The notes: a model not told the origin generated them from the sequence alone. A DNA stretch of 64,000 nucleotides from Platynereis dumerilii (GCA_026936325.1 JAPTHN010000042.1:2046001-2110000); one strand, 5' to 3'; shown: positions 47,978 to 59,894, numbered from the stretch's first letter. A program made the numbers and translations.

Positions 47978-48955
47978 TGTTCATATATGTCCACATTTCA
48001 AATAACTAACTTTATTCAAAAGAATGCAGATGTGTCAGATCAAGTCCAGTCAACCTGGCATGTCATTGTTTTTAGCTTGGCCGAAGAATAAACTATTCAA
48101 AAACTTTATAAACAATCTGTGCATGATTTCCATATAGCAGGCATGTAACAATATTGCCATGACAATTAATGCATGCAGTACCTGTTGGTTCAAAATAATT
48201 GCAACAAATCTGACATATCATTTGGCAATCATTTGAAAGATGAACCTAACAGAGTATTTATTCAACTGATGTAGCATGATATAAAATACTGGTGAATTAC
48301 TCTCACATTACAAATCTACAATTCCCAGATGAAATGGTATTGAATTACAATATTATTATAATGTGTATTTGTTTATATGAGAAATTATACTCAGTAGTAA
48401 GTTGCATTGATGCAATATGATTCTCTGCTTAAATGCTCTCGGAATTGTTGCGAATGCCTTTAATCCAATTTTCAGTCCATTTTATTTCTAAATGAATCCA
48501 GTGGCATCCAAGCACTGTGATAGTTTAATTCTGATTGTGATGTCATGCACTGGTGCTGGACCAATGCCACAAGTTGGTAAAATTTGGGATTTCTGGTGAA
48601 ATTGGCCTAAAAGTCAATAATCACTGATATGCTTCCTATGTATTATTAGATTCCAAATCCAAAAATTTGTGGTTGTATATGAGTTTTTGTGACGTCTATG
48701 CCACATTATGCTAGTAAATTTAAACATGAATGTGAAGAAAATACTGACTTAAAATGCAGTTTATTCAAAACGAAACTTTGTTTCTTCAAATACGTCTGAA
48801 GCAAAGACTTTTTAAGATATCACTATGAAACTTGCACATGTTTTGTTGAATAATATTCTTAAAACAAACAAAAAACAGATTTTTCATTATTTGCCTTCTC
48901 ATACCTTCTATGGTGTAATTAGCAGGTAATGCCGAAAGCAAGCTTTGCACTTTTT

Positions 48956-49605
48956 GTCAGCCATAAACACAGGGCCATTATACCATGATAGGTTTGACTA
49001 AAAACCATATTGTATATACCAATGGAAAGCTAAGCTCAAGTGTAACAACACAATATCAAACAAGTGAAAATTCCAGCAAAGAGTCTTTATTACAAAGCAT
49101 TTGAACAAGACATGTCTGAACATACATTTTTACAAAGTGTAAGAGTGCCACATTTGTTGTCAGTGACAAAGACAGGCCACTAATACCATGATAGGTTACA
49201 TGTACAACAGCGTTCTATGGACCGATAGAAACCTGGGCTGATGAGCAACAAAATAATATCAGAAAAGGTAACTTTCCTTCCACTAGCCTTCATCAAGAAG
49301 CGTGTAAAGAAGAAAGGTCCTCATAAATATTACAAAATGTGAGAGCGTCGCATTTTTTGTCAGTCTCAAAGATAGGGCTCTAATGCCATTATGGGTTGGA
49401 CTTTCTACCCTATTCTATACACTAATACAAAGCCAGGCTCATGAGCATGACAATGATACCAAGAATGCAAGAATTCCAGCAACCAGCCTTCGTCAGGAAG
49501 TACCCGAACAAGAGAAGTCCCACAGAATGTTTGCAGAATATAAGAGCGTCGCGCTGTTGTCAGTCTTACTCAAGCCATCACAGTTTCTGGCACAACAACC
49601 TTAGC
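48956..49605. repeat. Three-copy 200-bp tandem repeat with a partial fourth
   Basis: Units begin GTCAG at 48956, 49159, 49359 and 49559, giving periods of 203, 200 and 200. Each has a start of the type CA.AGGGCC..TAATACCATGATAGG, a middle AATTCCAGCAA.AGCCTT and an end GTAAGAGCGTCGC.TTTTTT. Units are clearly diverged from each other, so the array is old or slowly homogenised. A 73-codon frame (49383-49604) is private to one unit. Confidence 0.85.
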
Positions 49606-50742
49606 CACTTTAAATGATACATTCCTGACAGACAAGGTCATCAGCAATGCATTGGTACATCAAATTTTCCAAAAATGTTTCGATCAATGGTTTATCTGTG
49701 GCATCAAAAATCACATTGCACTTTTAAGCTTCACCCGGGACACACCAACAGAGGATTACAAAAGGTGTATTAAAAAAATATAGAAACATCCAATTGCCAT
49801 TTTTCTGGATTCACAAGATGCCCACTTAATCAGGGAACAGTAATGCATTGCAATTTTGATCCTAAATCCATCCCTTTTCTTGTATTTGAAAGTTGTATGC
49901 AGAAATTTTACATGCAGTGTCCCGGCGGGACACCAAAAATTTCCCTAACTGCAATCATGTATCACTCATTATCTCAAGACCAGTGACATACGGATGCAAC
50001 TGCTGCTATTTACATCAAAGGAGATATTTTTGCCTATCATTCGATCCATAATACTGGCATATATTCCTTTATGGGGCTGAGTTATGACCTAAAATGTAAG
50101 TTCATATTGGCCCAAAACTGACATTTTACCAACTCACGGCACTGGACCTGCTATGCTTTTTGTCAACTTTGCATGACAGGCCGATTTAATTTCATTCCAG
50201 GGAGAGGATTGTGTTTCAACTTCAAATTAAATCAGTCTCTAATGTAATCAACTGAAATTCCATAACAGCATATATATATTTCATGTTTTTGATATGCTGC
50301 TAATTCAAGAATTTTGTGACTCAGTAAATAGCCGGAATTGTATATTTCCATTTTGTGATAACACTTTTTATATCTTTTAAACACTGATTAACAGCCTTTA
50401 TATCATACTTTATTACTATATACGATGAATAAAGGCGGGTCGCGACTTTACTATGACCTATGGCGATCTAATCAATTCATTCCATCCTCTATGGAAGTGT
50501 ATTTTCTACCATTTCAAATAATTCCTTTTTTTAACAGTTGGATACTGGATTTCATTCCATTTTATATTTGTATATTCCATTTTCTTCTATTCAGCAGCTA
50601 TGGACTGCCACTACCTTAATTTAGGAGTAAAAGGTGCAGTGCACTTACAGGCCTAAAGAGGGGTTCCCCATTGATCCTGTTGGAATTTAAGGGCTTGATA
50701 ACATCTGCACACCTTTTTACTTTTCTCTTGCTACTTCAACAG
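49606..50742. other. Unique DNA; nothing recognised
   Basis: AT-rich DNA without inverted ends or tandem repeats. A 64-codon frame at 50425-50619 has no support. Confidence 0.4.
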
Positions 50743-50874
50743 AAAGAAGGCTATGCAGCCAAAAAGAAGCTGGCTTATATGGAATACAGAGAGTGGATCA
50801 ATGAAAAAAAACGAAAATTGAAAATCAGAAAAGAGGGAGGGATGCCAAACATTGCTATCAATTTCACATTATGA
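50743..50874 (+). CDS. Candidate terminal exon of an unidentified host gene
   Basis: A strong acceptor (a long C/T run, TTTTCTCTTGCTACTTCAAC, then AG at 50741-50742) precedes a single open frame. It encodes 43 residues starting KEGYAAKKKLAYMEYREWI and ending NIAINFTL before a TGA. The product is rich in Lys/Arg and Glu and would be helical, like the tails of coiled-coil, microtubule-associated proteins with a W-xxx-K pattern. The other two frames stop early. No upstream partner exon was identified, so it could be chance. The acceptor quality and composition are the only support. Confidence 0.3.
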   Translation, partial: KEGYAAKKKLAYMEYREWINEKKRKLKIRKEGGMPNIAINFTL

Positions 50875-51122
50875 GTATGTATTGCAAAGACTAATTAGTT
50901 GTTATATTAGTGATACCCACTGTCATCAGCAATATATCCCTGGCATAATTATCACCAAGGGGCCACTCGTGTTACTCTTGGTACAAATATGGTTAATCTA
51001 GCTTGAACTGCAAATCCTACCTGGTAAAGAATACAATGAGTTTTTATTTTTATTTTTTTACTCATACCGCGATCAAAACTAATAATCAGCCATGACTTAA
51101 ATTGCCCAACCTTTGTTTACAG

Positions 51123-51241
51123 GGTCGACATTAAAATTCTATGAAGCCGACAGTGAAGAAGCCAGTAGGAGGGCAAGTTCTTTACTGTCATCGTTACTGC
51201 AATTTCAATTAGAATTAGTTGGAATGCCACTTGTGACGTAG
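51123..51241 (+). CDS. Candidate exon with good acceptor
   Basis: CCCAACCTTTGTTTACAG ends at 51122. The one open frame gives about 39 residues (STLKFYEADSEEASRRASSL, then SSLLQFQLELVGMPLVT) before a stop. The Ser/Glu/Leu-rich peptide looks protein-like, but no family is recognised. It would need a phase different from the 50743 candidate, so the two may be alternative ends or unrelated. Confidence 0.2.
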
Positions 51242-51656
51242 CATTTCGACTTCCTCTGATTGGACTTTAACTAATCTTCAGCCAATTGGGAGAACCTTAG
51301 AAACTACATAGCAAGTGGACCAAGCAACTCACACTTATGGAAGTTGCAGTAAGTAAATTTATATCACAAAATGTAAAATTACATCACAAGTGAGTGACTC
51401 TAATATTATATGTGAACAGACATCAAACTAAATGTATCAATTCATCATATTCAATACATCCAACCTAGTGTCTCAATTTTTAAGATAATCAGTGAACCAC
51501 ATTTGTAGGCCTATTTCACTGTAGCAGCCAACAATGCATGAAGTTCTCTTTATATAGGATTTCTTCATCTTGTTGACATTCCTCGATCACTTATCCACAC
51601 ACAATAAATATCTGGATATGCTACCAGATATTGGACTGTCCCCATCCTCTCTGCAG

Positions 51657-51806
51657 TTGCCCGACAAGGAGCATCTCATTACACGAAAGGAAACCCTCTG
51701 CGACAAAAATAGGGGCCATTTGATTTCGGACTCTAACCTCCCATCAATGACCAAGTCTTACAACCTAGTCTCACCTAAGGCGAGAACACAAGTGTTTAAG
51801 TATTAG
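51657..51806 (+). CDS. Candidate terminal exon with good acceptor
   Basis: TGTCCCCATCCTCTCTGCAG ends at 51656. An in-phase open frame of 49 residues runs LPDKEHLITRKETLCDKNRG ... NLVSPKARTQVFKY and ends with TAG at 51804-51806. Codon use is balanced and polar residues dominate, as in real exons. No partner exon or homolog is recognised. Repeated GTTAGATA.CGA words follow at 51806-52020. Confidence 0.25.
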   Translation: MPDKEHLITRKETLCDKNRGHLISDSNLPSMTKSYNLVSPKARTQVFKY

Positions 51807-52541
51807 TTAGATACCGATTTGGAGGGTTCTAACATGCATTTTTGTCAGTTAGATCCCGACAATGAGGTATCTAACTGACTTAGACATCATATGCTTCTTC
51901 TATTATACCTTTTGACTTTAATTTTTTGCAAAATAAACAATAATCTGATTGTTTGTTTGCTGTTATTAATAGTGTTAATCCTTAGCTGGGCGCTAACATA
52001 CAAAACTGTCAGTTAGATAGCAGCTTTTCCAATGCTATTAGTATCTTGGTGATGTCTAAGTGGCAGTTAAAATGACCAGGGAATAGGGATGGAGTGGTCT
52101 AACATCCGTTAGACATCACTTTGATCTCACACATATATGTGTTTCAAGTACGTTCATACTAAGAGATCGAGTGTCTCTTATTTAGCCTACAATATCAATT
52201 ATGGAATGTAAAAATAAGTTGCCAAAGAATTGTTCTTGTCACTACCATCCCTAAATAAATAAACGTATTTGAATCAAATAACAATAGAGAGATCTTCTAC
52301 TTTGGGATGTCCATATCTTAGTTCTACACTTGCTTCAATTTGCAATGCCATCAAGGCATCAACTCTACCAGCAGAACTGGAATTTTGTGCTAATGCATCA
52401 ACCAATTTCTGACACATCCTGCAATGATGATTGCTCTAAATAGCAGACAATTTTTGAAGACTGCTTGGTGCTATTATATGCACCATATCCCCTTAATGAG
52501 CACTTAGGGATGTGGTCTGCCTTAAGAGCCCCTTTTTACAG
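51807..52541. other. Unique DNA with recurrent TTAGAT motif
   Basis: Words of the type GTTAGATACCGA, GTTAGATCCCGA, ATCTAACTGAC, GTTAGATAGCAG and CGTTAGACATCA recur between 51806 and 52120 in both orientations. The cause is unknown. I see no gene. Confidence 0.35.
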
Positions 52542-52724
52542 AGCACTCTGCTCATTACGTGGACTTGAGACCGCAGAGCTACAAACAGCAATGTCTGTGG
52601 ATGAAGCATTTGCTGTGAGAAATGAAAGATTGTCAGAGACTTCATACTGCTTTAGATGTGGTCCCAGGATAGAAGTGTCTTCAACACACAGTGATCAAAA
52701 GCTCTATTGCCTTGGAATGACATG
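52542..52724 (+). CDS. Candidate internal exon (Cys-containing), unidentified
   Basis: The acceptor CCCCTTTTTACAG ends at 52541 and the donor G|GTAAGT lies at 52724-52730, giving a 183-base exon with one open frame. It encodes ALCSLRGLETAELQTAMSVD ... AFAVRNERLSETSYCFRCGP ... QKLYCLGMT. The CxxC followed about 20 residues later by another Cys hints at a small zinc-binding fold, but one Cys short of a full set. No upstream or downstream exon in matching phase was found within reach. Either a real exon of a long gene or a fossil of one. Confidence 0.3.
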
Positions 52725-54705
52725 GTAAGTTGCAGAAAGGTAAATTAGGGCATAACTTAAAAACCAGTTATAGAATACTAAGGGCACAAAAGAAATTTCG
52801 TTTGCACTGCCTTCAATTTCCAGTAAGGGCAATTTTGAAGCGATGAAAGAACGATTCATATTATAGAGGCAGTTCTCTCAGTCTGTTTACAGACTCTGTG
52901 TTTCAAAGTGATGTGGCTGCAAGGCTAGATTTTTTTTAAGAAGTCGAACAATCTTGAGACTTTGAAAAGGTTCAATACGACTCTTCAAATAAGTCTTATT
53001 TCTCAGTGAAGGTCATGTCCTTCAAGTTCAGTACCTCTTTATGTAGGTTTGGAAACCTTAAACCGCAGGAAACTCAGAAAAAAAAAGAATATAGAACCTG
53101 CTTATTTGTGAGAATCTGAAATATTGATTTGGCCATTATACGCAAGTGGACAGCTGAAAACCTCATCCATTTCTCATGCTCAAACAGGAATATTAATGGA
53201 CATCAAGTTTAGGGCAATGATGTGTCCATTGTACAGGCCTGCATACTTTTGGTATATTTAGAAATGTTCGAATTTTAAGTATAGAACAAGAACACTCATG
53301 GATATGTGTGAGAAGGGACCCCGTAGCCTACTTGGAAAGTATTTTCATTCTTTTTTCCATTTCTGCTCTGCTCTACTATCGTTTGCTCTCTTGCAATCTT
53401 TTTTTTATTTGCTCTTCTCCCCTCTCTTTTACAGTTCTGATAAATGATGCCCCATGACACACACTCTCAAATAATTAATTAATTGGTTTTTGTGGATCGA
53501 TCTTTGAATTTACTTTTTATTTTTTTCAATGCTGAAATATATGATACACCAAAAATGTTTTGGCTGTTTTTCCTTTTTGTTGTTTCTGCTATGCTCATAA
53601 ACTTTTCAGCAACTTTTGAAATATCTGGAGAGGTCTCTATGGTTGTGGGCTGATAAAGTATATCAGAAAGAACTCTCTTATATCATGCTGAAGTTTTCAT
53701 CACACCACATGATATGGGAGTGAGTTATGAGCAAAGCAATTAGCCAGTTTTTATGTTTTTCATGATGTTGCGTGCTGCATAGACTGTGGCAAGCTTTAGG
53801 CTATGTAGGGTTTTCTGTCAGAATTGAGCAATGACACTTTTTGGCTAAACAAATTGTTGTGTTCAGGTCTCAGAATAGTAATTTATAACCAAAGGTTTAA
53901 ATAGCAAAAAGACCAAGCTTCAGGGTATAAATTCTATCTCTCCAAAGATTCTTCGCGGATGATTTAATTATCTATGTATAGATAAACAGATATACAGATT
54001 GTTAAATATCAGTTATATCTACATGGACTGGTTTAAGGATAAATGCCTTCATAATATAAACATAAGTTTTTCAAGAGGTTTCAACTTTTTTCATTCTACA
54101 GCAAAAATATAAGCACAAATTGAATATGTGTCCATGCTTATGACTTCTGAGGACTGCAAATGATGAATTACCAGAAAACAACCAGATTCCCACTTCAGGG
54201 AGATACCAGCCAAATGTCAGGCCTCCCATGCCTTGTTTGCACTGACGCCAAGTGTCTCATAAATTTGAGCAAGTCAGATCAGTCTACAAATACAGGCAAC
54301 CAATTGATTGCCCTGATACATTATAATATTCTGTCTAAAGAATGTCATACTGGCAACAAATGTCATAAACAATGGTTATAAACATGTCAAAACAAAGCCT
54401 CTGTAAGCAATGATAACCCTTGATATTTATAACCGAATAATCAGTATGGCACGTTTATGGCATTGCTGTAAAACAAAGAACTATATTTGGCATAACTATT
54501 GCAAGGCAATGCTGTCTTTATTGCTGAATTGAGATTAATGCTATGAACTAAACAAAAGAAAAGAAAAGTCAAATTGCATTCTGAGGGGGCATATGCCACT
54601 TACTTGAACTGGCTCTTTCTCGTATGTAGCTTGACTTGGAAGAGTGAACTGAACTGACTGAGCTGGCCATTTATAGCAGTTTATTGTACCTAAATGGACA
54701 GTATT
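52725..54705. other. Unique DNA; nothing recognised
   Basis: AT-rich DNA with a CT-rich patch at 53345-53430. A 73-codon frame at 54160-54381 has three Cys near its middle but no clear splice partners. Confidence 0.4.
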
Positions 54706-54765
54706 TTCAATTTGTCTCCTCCTCTTCCCCCTCCACCTTCTCGTCGTCGTCCTCCTCCTCCTATT
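54706..54765. repeat. Short polypyrimidine tract at the start of unit D
   Basis: It is CTC/CTT/CGTCGTC-rich. The following sequence (ATTACACGGCAG, CATGCTGCAATACTATGTCA, AATGAGG) resembles the left flank of units A and B, so it takes the place of the minisatellite in those copies. Confidence 0.7.
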
Positions 54766-55141
54766 TTATTACACGGCAGTCCTACCAAAATCATTTCATT
54801 CTCACTTTCAACCAAAGAGACACAATCAAATGTTTGTCATCATAAAAGCATGTTAATATAGGTAGCATACTATCACACTTCATGCTGCAATACTATGTCA
54901 ATGAGGCTCAAAACACACGCTTCATTGCAGAAGATGGCAATTAACATTCCCTTAGACATAAGAGGAAAGACAGCAATGCAGAAAAATGAGATAATGTAAA
55001 ATTGCAAATAAATAACATAGAAAAGTCACTTCAGCAAAGCCTTTAGTGAATAGATTAGACACACCCACAAATAAGGCCAATGAACAGGCCTTCACACAGG
55101 TTATGCAAATGAGGTCGATTTCGCTTCCGTAAGGGTCACAT

Positions 55142-55250
55142 CCCTATCAGCGTGCCTCGGCGGTCCAACATCGGCCCGAAGCTGGTCCGATGCTACTGAC
55201 ATCGGCCTGACGCTGGGCCAACGTTGGACCGCCGAGGCATGCTTACAGGG
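55142..55250. mobile_element. Small GC-rich palindromic MITE
   Basis: The left arm TGCCTCGGCGGTCCAACATC meets the right arm GTTGGACCGCCGAGGCA with few mismatches. The outer bases CCCTATCAGC and GCTTACAGGG also pair. The interior repeats CATCGGCC/GGCCAACG words. No clear target duplication. The high GC content contrasts with the surroundings. Confidence 0.85.
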
Positions 55251-55359
55251 ATATGTGTGTTTCTTATATGGCCAGATAGATCTCTCTGAGACCTTTAAAA
55301 TGACAGGTCGTACGTATCTGTGGAGTTAATAGTTGCTTCGCAAATTACCGGTAAAGTTT

Positions 55360-55480
55360 TGAAGTGGGGAGCAATCCTGGGCGCTGATTGGTTCTGACGC
55401 TATGACGTAAAATCATATGATAATGCACGGCGATGGAGGGATTCGTCTAGGGTAGATTATCTGGCTGAGAAAAGTAAGTA
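55360..55480 (+). promoter_or_regulatory. Promoter-like patch with CCAAT and CRE-type sites
   Basis: GCGCTGATTGGTTCTGACGC holds an inverted CCAAT box, and TGACGTAA at about 55402 resembles a cAMP-response element. CpG is locally enriched (GACGC, GACG, CACGGCGATGG, TTCGTC). The patch is followed by GAGAAAAGTAAGTA (about 55470-55481), a good splice donor, so a non-coding first exon on + is possible. No downstream coding exon supports it. Confidence 0.3.
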
Positions 55481-56634
55481 CTCAACAACATTAAAAACCA
55501 CAGGCAGAAAAAGCATCAGGCTATGATAATTGAAACATGATGCAGACAGGCCATTGTTGCCCAGGAGCAAAGGTTATTTTTTGTGCATCTTTTTTTTTGT
55601 AACCTTACCTCCCTAACAAATGACCTGGGGACGCACCTAGCCTCAGGTCAAATTTTGTAGCAAATGGGGAAAATCTGTCTTTCTGCAGTTGCTAACGAAG
55701 CTCATTTTGTTGCCAATGGCAACAGGGAAGCCTAAAATGTACCAACACAAGAACGGAGATAAACATGTGGCTATTAAGTGCATTTTAGGATTTTAAAATA
55801 CAATCTAAAGGGTATACCTACATATCTGTTTATGTTATATGTCTTCCTTTGGCAAACCTCCATCAGAAGTTGTTGGGTCGAAACTGTACATTTTGTTAGT
55901 CTGAAATATTACAACATCAAATTTGCCTCAGTTATACACTGTATGCTCTTGAGTATTAATGAGCAAAGTACCCTTTAAAAGTGTACTATATTGAATTCAA
56001 GCAATACAACATGATTGCATGTTAATGTTCAGCATTTACCATACAATACCATTGTGCCTCTGAATGTCATTGTTTCCTTCTTATGGGGGATCAAAATAAG
56101 ACCAACAATACACATGGTTTACAGGGTTTATCAACCTCTTCTATCAGAATTATCTAAGAAATAGATTAAAGAACTCACGTCATTCACTTTTAAAAGTCAC
56201 AACTAATATGCATCAGGAAACATTTCGTTAGAGGGGAGATGAGGTCCAGACAAACAAGAAATGTGCAGCCCCTATATCATAGGCAAAAAGGCACAGTCAG
56301 CTATTAAATTATTCAGAAGGGATTCCAATTTAGCAGACATATATCTCAGAGGGGCATATAATTTTTTCAGTCACTGAGAGAGAATTAAGTATATTGTTCT
56401 GTTTAAGGTATGAGATGAGAAACGCACCAGATAATCATTTGAAATTCAATTCCTGTGTCATATTGTTTTTATAATCAGGGTAGAGAAAACTGATAGGATA
56501 ATAACTGAATGAATACAAGTGACAACATTGTTGTTTGTAAATAGTTTGATGTCTGTCCAATCAAATAATAAACAAATGATGAAATTACATAATGATAGAG
56601 AACACAGAGTAAAACTCAAATTAAGTGTATAGTA

Positions 56635-57573
56635 TAGGGGGAACGGGGGCACATTGGGACGCGGGGCACTGTGGGACGGTGGGGTTTTCTTGGATCCTGG
56701 CAAGGTATATGATATGGTAGTGCCATCATATCTTGTAATTTCACATCCTGACGTTTCCATGGTTTTATAAACAAATTACAGCCACATGCAGAAGTATGGC
56801 GAGCAAAAGTTTGTTTTCCTACCACAAAAGTAAATATGGACAGGTTCAATTCGAACCATTCTGTGGACAAACCATGAACAATGAGGCTTTCTCAGTGCTT
56901 GTATGAATTTTATATATCGTTACGAACAGTTATGAATTGCTATCGTGATAAATACACTCACTGGTGTCCGAGAAATTAGCATTTTGATGTAAAAGTCATA
57001 TCGGGGCTCATTGGGACAGTGAATTCGGGGCACATTGGGACGCACTTAATATGGTAGAATTTAAGTGTCCAAGGCAACTGAATGATCTGGGACAGCACAC
57101 AACAGGTATTCAGGCCACCGTGAATAGAGGTATAGTGGATTACCATGCTCTGTGAACAAATTTGTCGCAAAGCACTGTGTGTTACTTACATAGATGTCCG
57201 CACCCAGGACAGTTTATGTTAAATGTTTAAAACTGTTTAAAGTTATGAACTTTTGGCACTACAAGGTGTTAATGCACTGTATATTGTCTTACGCACTACT
57301 TATATGTGATATCTATTGTACATGGAGTGTTAAAACGATTTTTTAATTGATGTCCCAATGTGCCCCGGCTGTGTTAGCCGGGGCACATTGGGACAGTCAT
57401 TTTTACGACTCTCTGGCTGCAAAAAGGTAGGTGCTGTCTAGTTTATTATGCCTTGCATTGAAGCCCTATAGTATTGGTGATATTCATGCAAACTTCTGAG
57501 TTCTTCAGTGCCTTCAGCATTGAGCAAAATTAGTAGACGTTAAAAGCGTCCCAATGTGCCCCCGTTCCCCCTA
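56635..57573. mobile_element. TA-flanked Tc1/mariner-like non-autonomous element, 935 bp
   Basis: GGGGGAACGGGGGCACATTG and its exact complement form the ends, next to TA (56635-56636, 57572-57573). The end core GGGGCACATTGGGAC recurs about seven times in either orientation (for example 57003, 57029, 57353, 57380). Two of these make a perfect 20-bp stem at 57351-57395. No transposase-like frame. Confidence 0.92.
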
Positions 57574-57669
57574 TATATATAGGTCTATATCCATTTTGAC
57601 CCAAAAGTTTTCTATGATAGGGTCTATATTTCAAACAAAAATATATAATGTTTCTGATGAATTATAGAC

Positions 57670-58765
57670 TACACTGCGTTCCCAATTATTATGCAACTAT
57701 GCTTTTTTGCAATATCTCAAAAAGAAATAAAACTATTGGGATAACCTTTACACATAATAACATGTGTGCCATGAAGCAAATATTCTGTGACTTTCGTCCA
57801 ATTCTGTTGTTTCGTTGAGGAGTTATGCTATATAATCAGGTTTTTAGGGTGTTCCCAATTATTATGCAATTTCTTGAAAAGCTTCCATTGCCACCCAAAA
57901 TCAACAAAGTTGATTCTGAATTGATATTAGAATATACCTCATAACACTAAATAAAAAATGGAACCATCATTTCAAACGTGGAGGCCTTCAAGACCAAGAA
58001 ATCAATATAATACATCTGTATTGAAAAACCATTGAAATTGGCTTTTTTCTCAATAAAAAAGCCTCCCGTGCTCTTAAAAAATGTAATATCAATAAAATTC
58101 CAGCTTAGAATATATCTATAGCACACCACGGTCATACTGTGAGATGAAACACTAAATCCAGTATCTCTACAAAATATGACACCAAATCAAAAACTCAGAC
58201 TTTTGTGTCCCATTGGAATAGCATTGGCAATGGGATGCGTTCAATTCATTTCAAGATATTTGTCAAATATAGTCGTGCAACTTAATTGCCATTGGTTTAC
58301 AGGAGAGCTCTAAACCTAAGGAAAGTGGTAAATGAGTTAGGTAATGATGTTTCATTTTGTCTGGCTATCAGAGGGTTTTTATTGCAATAAAACTGTAATT
58401 TCAATGCTATTTCAATGCAGTGAAATAATATTAATTTCTTGGCTATGAATGCATCTATGTTTGAAATGATGGTTACACTTTTTCTTTTGTGTTATGGGGT
58501 ATATGTTGATGGCATCTGCAGATTAGTTTGGGTCATTTTGAGTGGCCATGGATGCTTTTCCAAGAATTTGCATAATAATTGGGAACACCCCAAACATCAT
58601 TATGTGGCATAACTCCCAACTGAGTCAATAGAATTGAATAAAATTGGCAGGATATTAGCTCCATGGTACCCTTATCATTACGTGTAAAGGATATTCAAAT
58701 AGTGTCATTTCTCTTTGAGATAATGCAAAAAAGCATAGTTGCATAATAATTGGGAACGCAGTGTA
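57670..58765. mobile_element. TA-flanked Tc1/mariner-like non-autonomous element, 1092 bp
   Basis: CACTGCGTTCCCAATTATTA (continuing TGCAACTATGC) and its complement are nearly exact over 40 bases, next to TA (57670-57671, 58764-58765). The core GTGTTCCCAATTATTATGCA is repeated inside each end at about 57850 and 58567. The short frames inside have no transposase features. Confidence 0.93.
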
Positions 58766-59894
58766 TAGCTGTTTGTCTACGTGCATGTCCCTCACACTGA
58801 ACAAGTCTTCACTTCTTGTCTTTATTTACTTCATCCATCATTAATCTTGACTTTGAGGTTGGGATTTCAAGGATGAATCTGCTCTTTGATTTTAGCTTGC
58901 TTTGTAGTTTTGTTTGGAGTTCTTGAGGCAAATGTAATGGCTTTTAGTCTTTTAGGGTATTGCAGTGAGAATTCAAATGGTCTTCTTTGTACAATACAGA
59001 ATACAGATGAAAGGATGAAAGCAAATGTAACATTCCAACAGCTAGAACAGAGAAAGATACTACTTCAATTTATCACATGATGACGTTACATGTAAAATGT
59101 TTCCTCTACATCTATGTGTATCTGTATCTGCATGGGTGACCTCGCAAAGGAATTTCTCCATCACAGCAAGGGGTGCGTGTGTGTGGTGACATCCTGCATG
59201 GTGCGTCTCTAAAATCCTCTTAAAATCCAAGTTAAAAACACAGATATTTTCAAGGCTGACAGATTGTAGTTCATCATCATCAACTTCACTGGCTAATATA
59301 TTAAATAAATGAAAATAATATTAATATTTAAATCAAGATCCTCAACAATAAATTCCTTTCAAAATGGATTTTAGTTGAAAATCACTGGCCAAATTGTGTA
59401 AAAAAAAATTAATCAGAAACATGTCTTATTTCAAATGTCACGATGGTGACACCATTATGATGTCACGTCTCATGCTGCAGTGCTCCAGTGTCAATTGAAT
59501 AAAGCACCAAACCATTTGACATGACTATATGTACAATGGTACGATTTCACTGTTGAGTGGTACAAAATAAAATGTCTGCGAAATTGGTCAGAAGGTTATT
59601 ATATCACTCTAAGTAGCTGTCTGCATGAGAGGACAAAGAAAATTAATGCAGCAATAAACATGGACAATGAGCCAACATATATTAGCGATAAAAACCAGAG
59701 TAGCAAAGCAAGGAAAGTTGTATTGAGCACATATAATGAAATTGGCCTTGCCAGCTTTCAACGTCAATAAAATGTAAATTGGACAGGCAAGAAAGAAACT
59801 GAGGCCTTGCATGAAATTAAGCTCTGTTTCAAGAAATGAAACTTAGAGCAAGATATCTGAAAATATTATATTATAAGGTGCATTTCTCATACTT
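58766..59894. repeat. Unit D, block delta and flank
   Basis: Block delta at 58849-58950 closely follows the unit A version, including the loss of CpG sites. A 64-codon frame begins here (58886-59080) with a hydrophobic start that mimics a signal peptide. The frame is not kept in other units, so I do not call it. 59095-59894 is unique. Confidence 0.6.

Larger units (their letters stand above)
54766..56636. repeat. Unit D, left flank and block gamma
   Basis: The left flank is recognisable at 54840-54990. Block gamma at 56275-56360 reads TATCATAGGCAAAAAGGCAC with AGTCAGCTATTAAATTATTC; the E-box-like CAGCTG of other copies is CAGCTA here. A GGGGAG.TGAGG string precedes gamma, as in the other units. 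Divergence is comparable with that of unit A. Confidence 0.6.

Noticed and set aside
58886-59080. Frame starting with a signal-peptide-like hydrophobic stretch in block delta
   Set aside because: In units A, the second A copy, B and C the matching DNA has early stops or different frames, so the resemblance is accidental.
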